Positions 49,038-50,832 of a stretch of 50,832 nt of DNA are shown here, piece by piece. How positions within the stretch are numbered: the stretch's first letter is position 1; every line of letters starts with the position of its first letter. The position numbers and the translations under genes are program-made. This DNA comes from Candidatus Gastranaerophilales bacterium (lineage in GTDB: Bacteria > Cyanobacteriota > Vampirovibrionia > Gastranaerophilales > Gastranaerophilaceae). Below the pieces are notes generated by a model. The model was given only the letters and a program-made list of their open reading frames with translations, made no database searches and was not told where the DNA came from. Location of the stretch: contig JAFQHZ010000019.1 of NCBI GenBank assembly GCA_017415185.1, forward strand, positions 1 through 50,832, given 5' to 3'.

Positions 49038-50218
49038 TTACCTTTGTAACTTTCCTCTAATGACCAGCATTGTCTTGTTAAATAAAAACTATCCATAATA
49101 TTTAAAAATTTATCAATATATTTTTGAGTTGTGCTTTCTTTGATGAGCGCTTGCCCTTTGTTTATTAAATCGTCTTTTGTTGCCAAATCATTCAAATCTT
49201 GAATTTTGTTTGCGATGTCTGTTTCGTCAAGCGGATTAAAATATAACGCTGCTTTTTTGAGTTGCTGATTGTAGCCAAGATGGTTTGCAATTAGCACGGG
49301 GCAATTAAAATACAAAGCTTCAAGTGCTGCAATGCTGTCTGGTCCAGCAAGACAAGGGTATGCCAAAGCATAAGCGTTTTTGTATAATGCTGCTAATTGA
49401 GCTTGAGAAATATAATCCAAAAATAAAATTTCGTCCTTTAAATCCAAATCCTCAACTTGTTTTATAAGATATTGCTTATTGCCTCTGTCTAGTCCACTGA
49501 AAACGATTTTAAGATTTATATTTTGTTCTTTTAGAATTTGCGCTGTTAAAATCAGGCGAATGTGGTTTTTGTGGCTCCAAAATTGAGCAGGATAAAAAAT
49601 ATAATTGTTTTTAGATAAATTATTCCATCTTAAAATATTTTCGTCAGGCTTAACTTTTTCAATCCAATTAGGATAAGGAAGATTAATTGTTTCAATGTTT
49701 TCTTCAATAACATCGTAAAGTGTTACAATATCATTTTTTGCAACTTGATTAAATGTTAAAATTCTTGTTGCGCCAGTTAAAAACAAATTGAGTTTTTTGT
49801 CCATTCTTTCAAACACTGAGTTTGTGCTGAATTCTGGAAAATGGGGCAGAATTCTGTGCGCAACATCTCTTATTGCTGCAAAATAAGGAATTTCGATGTG
49901 TTCATGTAAATATGGAGTTAAAAAGAAAACAGCATTTATGTTGTCTTTTTTTAATCTATGATTGAATGAGCAAAAAGGTGTTTTGTAAAAGTTTAGCGAA
50001 AGCGGATTTAAGCCAATTTGGGGTTTTTTATAATATTTCAAATTGACAAACTTTGCGTTTTCTTGCTCTTTGAAATCTTGTTTTTTGCCGAAATAATAAA
50101 TTACAAATTCATGATTTGTTTCTTGCTTCAAAAGTTCTTCTACAAAAGAAAGTTCAAAAGTCAAATCCCCAACGGAATGAGGTTTTTTAATGTCGCCTAA
50201 ATATATGCCAATTTTCAA
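49034..50218 (-). CDS. Glycosyltransferase family 4 (GT-B fold)
   Basis: The product has 394 residues. MKIGIYLGDIKKPHSVGDLTFELSFVEELL is the N-terminal Rossmann strand and glycine loop. The C-terminal domain has FYPAQFWSHKNHIRLILTAQIL, LKIVFSGLDRGNKQ, LFLDYISQAQLAALYKNAYALAYPCLAGPDSIAALEAL (the E-x7-E region) and CPVLIANHLG. Such enzymes transfer a sugar from a nucleotide donor, commonly mannose or a deoxysugar, in surface polysaccharide synthesis. Donor and acceptor cannot be told. It forms a two-gene unit with the membrane-anchored protein. Confidence 0.9.
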   Translation of the reverse strand: MKIGIYLGDIKKPHSVGDLTFELSFVEELLKQETNHEFVIYYFGKKQDFKEQENAKFVNLKYYKKPQIGLNPLSLNFYKTPFCSFNHRLKKDNINAVFFLTPYLHEHIEIPYFAAIRDVAHRILPHFPEFSTNSVFERMDKKLNLFLTGATRILTFNQVAKNDIVTLYDVIEENIETINLPYPNWIEKVKPDENILRWNNLSKNNYIFYPAQFWSHKNHIRLILTAQILKEQNINLKIVFSGLDRGNKQYLIKQVEDLDLKDEILFLDYISQAQLAALYKNAYALAYPCLAGPDSIAALEALYFNCPVLIANHLGYNQQLKKAALYFNPLDETDIANKIQDLNDLATKDDLINKGQALIKESTTQKYIDKFLNIMDSFYLTRQCWSLEESYKGK

Positions 50219-50258
50219 TTAATCATCCCCTTTGTAAGTCCAGTTTGAAAAATGCAAT

Positions 50259-50310
50259 TTAAAAAGACGGCATGAGTATATCAAATTTAATTAATAATCT
50301 CAACCGTCTT
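50259..50310 (-). terminator. Terminator of rpmB
   Basis: Minus strand: AAGACGG (50310-50304) pairs with CCGTCTT (50270-50264), TGAG/CTCA extends the stem, and T residues follow. It lies 26 bases past the rpmB stop. The loop is long and AT-rich. Confidence 0.65.
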
Positions 50311-50335
50311 AAATTTTGTTTATAAAAGTTTTCAC

Positions 50336-50527
50336 TTAAGCTTTAGTGAATTTTCCCGCTCTGATACAAGATGTGCAAACAGACATTCTTTTAACTGTGC
50401 CGTTTGCTAATCTAACTTTTACTGATTGCAAGTTTGGCAATTGTCTGTGAACATGTTGTTTATGAGAGAACGAAATCTTAGCTGCTTTTAGTGAACCTTT
50501 TCCACAGATTTCGCAATATACTGACAT
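50336..50527 (-). CDS. rpmB: 50S ribosomal protein L28
   Basis: Large-subunit protein of 63 residues: MSVYCEICGKGSLKAAKISFSH, VHRQLPNLQSVKVRLANGTVKRMSVCTSCIRAGKF. Two CxxC pairs (CEIC and CTSC) make it the zinc-binding form of L28. AAAGGATGTAG lies just before the start. It is encoded alone. Confidence 0.97.
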   Translation of the reverse strand: MSVYCEICGKGSLKAAKISFSHKQHVHRQLPNLQSVKVRLANGTVKRMSVCTSCIRAGKFTKA

Positions 50528-50610
50528 TTCTACATCCTTTCATAAGTATTTGTTATTTTAATGATATCTGCTCAACAAAAAAAATCAAGTGGTTTGTAAA
50601 TGAATATAAA

Positions 50611-50832
50611 ATTAATCTCTCCTCCATCCACCCTAATTTCCCACATTCAACTTGAAATATATATATATATATTAGAATTCCTTTGACGAGCGAAACTTAG
50701 CGCGCTTGTGCGCACTTGGTTTTGCGAAGTCTAAGGCACAAGGTGTCCACGGGACTACTTTATCCGTAAGCTAACGCCAACGGCTAAAGCATTGTGAAGC
50801 TCGTGACGGCAGACCGTTGAGGTCTGGCGGAC
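50611..50832 (+). repeat. Dispersed intergenic repeat, right copy (reaches the window end)
   Basis: Inverted copy of 164-416; see shared blocks there. Beyond the point where the left copy diverges, this copy continues with the GTGAAGCTCGTGACGGCAGA module (50794-50832), identical but for one base to 15667-15705. It contains no gene; the region 50528-50832 otherwise holds only the upstream sequence of rpmB. Confidence 0.8.

Overview
The window looks like chromosomal DNA of an AT-rich, Gram-negative-type bacterium of the non-photosynthetic cyanobacterial sister group (Candidatus Gastranaerophilales / Melainabacteria). I infer this from a SigF-like group 3 sigma factor joined to a prepilin peptidase gene, SLH and family-9 glycosyltransferase (envelope) genes, several proteins that start with a short M-[KN]-I-type leader and have no signal peptide, and overall codon and base use. 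No rRNA or other decisive marker is present, so the assignment is moderate. The two ends of the window carry an inverted copy of one dispersed intergenic repeat, which is where a draft contig would break.

Layout. 1-2.3 kb: 5' end of a prepilin gene (leftward), a repeat copy, then rpsB-tsf. 2.3-8.6 kb: a large coiled-coil/EF-hand-like protein, maf, and leftward genes for an OppD-like ABC ATPase, a degenerate SecA-like protein that has lost its ATPase motifs, and a cysteine-containing barrel protein. 8.7-13.8 kb: two lineage-specific proteins, a dehydratase-activase-related protein, rplJ-rplL with an L10 leader RNA, a sigma-70 family factor and RNase PH. 13.9-19.8 kb: a prepilin fused to eukaryote-like cysteine-rich repeats, a structured GC-rich repeat block, a PRTase-like protein, and ilvC-sigF-like-pilD. 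19.8-26.6 kb: O-acetylhomoserine sulfhydrylase, an Fe-S scaffold-like protein with its GGGtGRT partner, AlkD-like and MutS2, and a small Ca-binding-type repeat protein. 26.7-36.3 kb: an SF1 helicase with a C-terminal nuclease-like domain, three consecutive zincin metalloprotease-like genes, ispE-rsmA and a glutamate-cysteine ligase. 36.4-44.1 kb: histidine kinase, response regulator and degenerate PilB-like ATPase in one operon, an SGNH hydrolase, a TreZ-like GH13 enzyme and a Gly-rich membrane protein. 44.1-50.8 kb: SLH protein, GT9, tRNA-Pro with a tRNA-like relic beside it, a ParB-fold protein, a membrane protein with GT4, rpmB, and the second repeat copy.

How genes may work together. Two prepilins with Ala at -1, a prepilin peptidase, a SigF-like sigma factor and a two-component operon carrying a PilB-like pseudo-ATPase point to a type IV pilus or pseudopilus system, with one pilin bearing a large Cys-rich, receptor-like ectodomain. 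A second theme is a set of lineage-specific proteins (two zincins, a ParB-fold protein, a PRTase-like protein and others) that share an N-terminal style. Four of them share an unusual promoter-like element, CAAWTT-17 nt-TATAMT/TAATTT preceded by GTTT, suggesting one regulon. The best candidates for undescribed biology are the zincin cluster with that putative regulon, the SecA-derived pseudo-ATPase with a palindrome inside its promoter, the kinase/regulator/pseudo-PilB operon and the modular GC-rich intergenic repeats.
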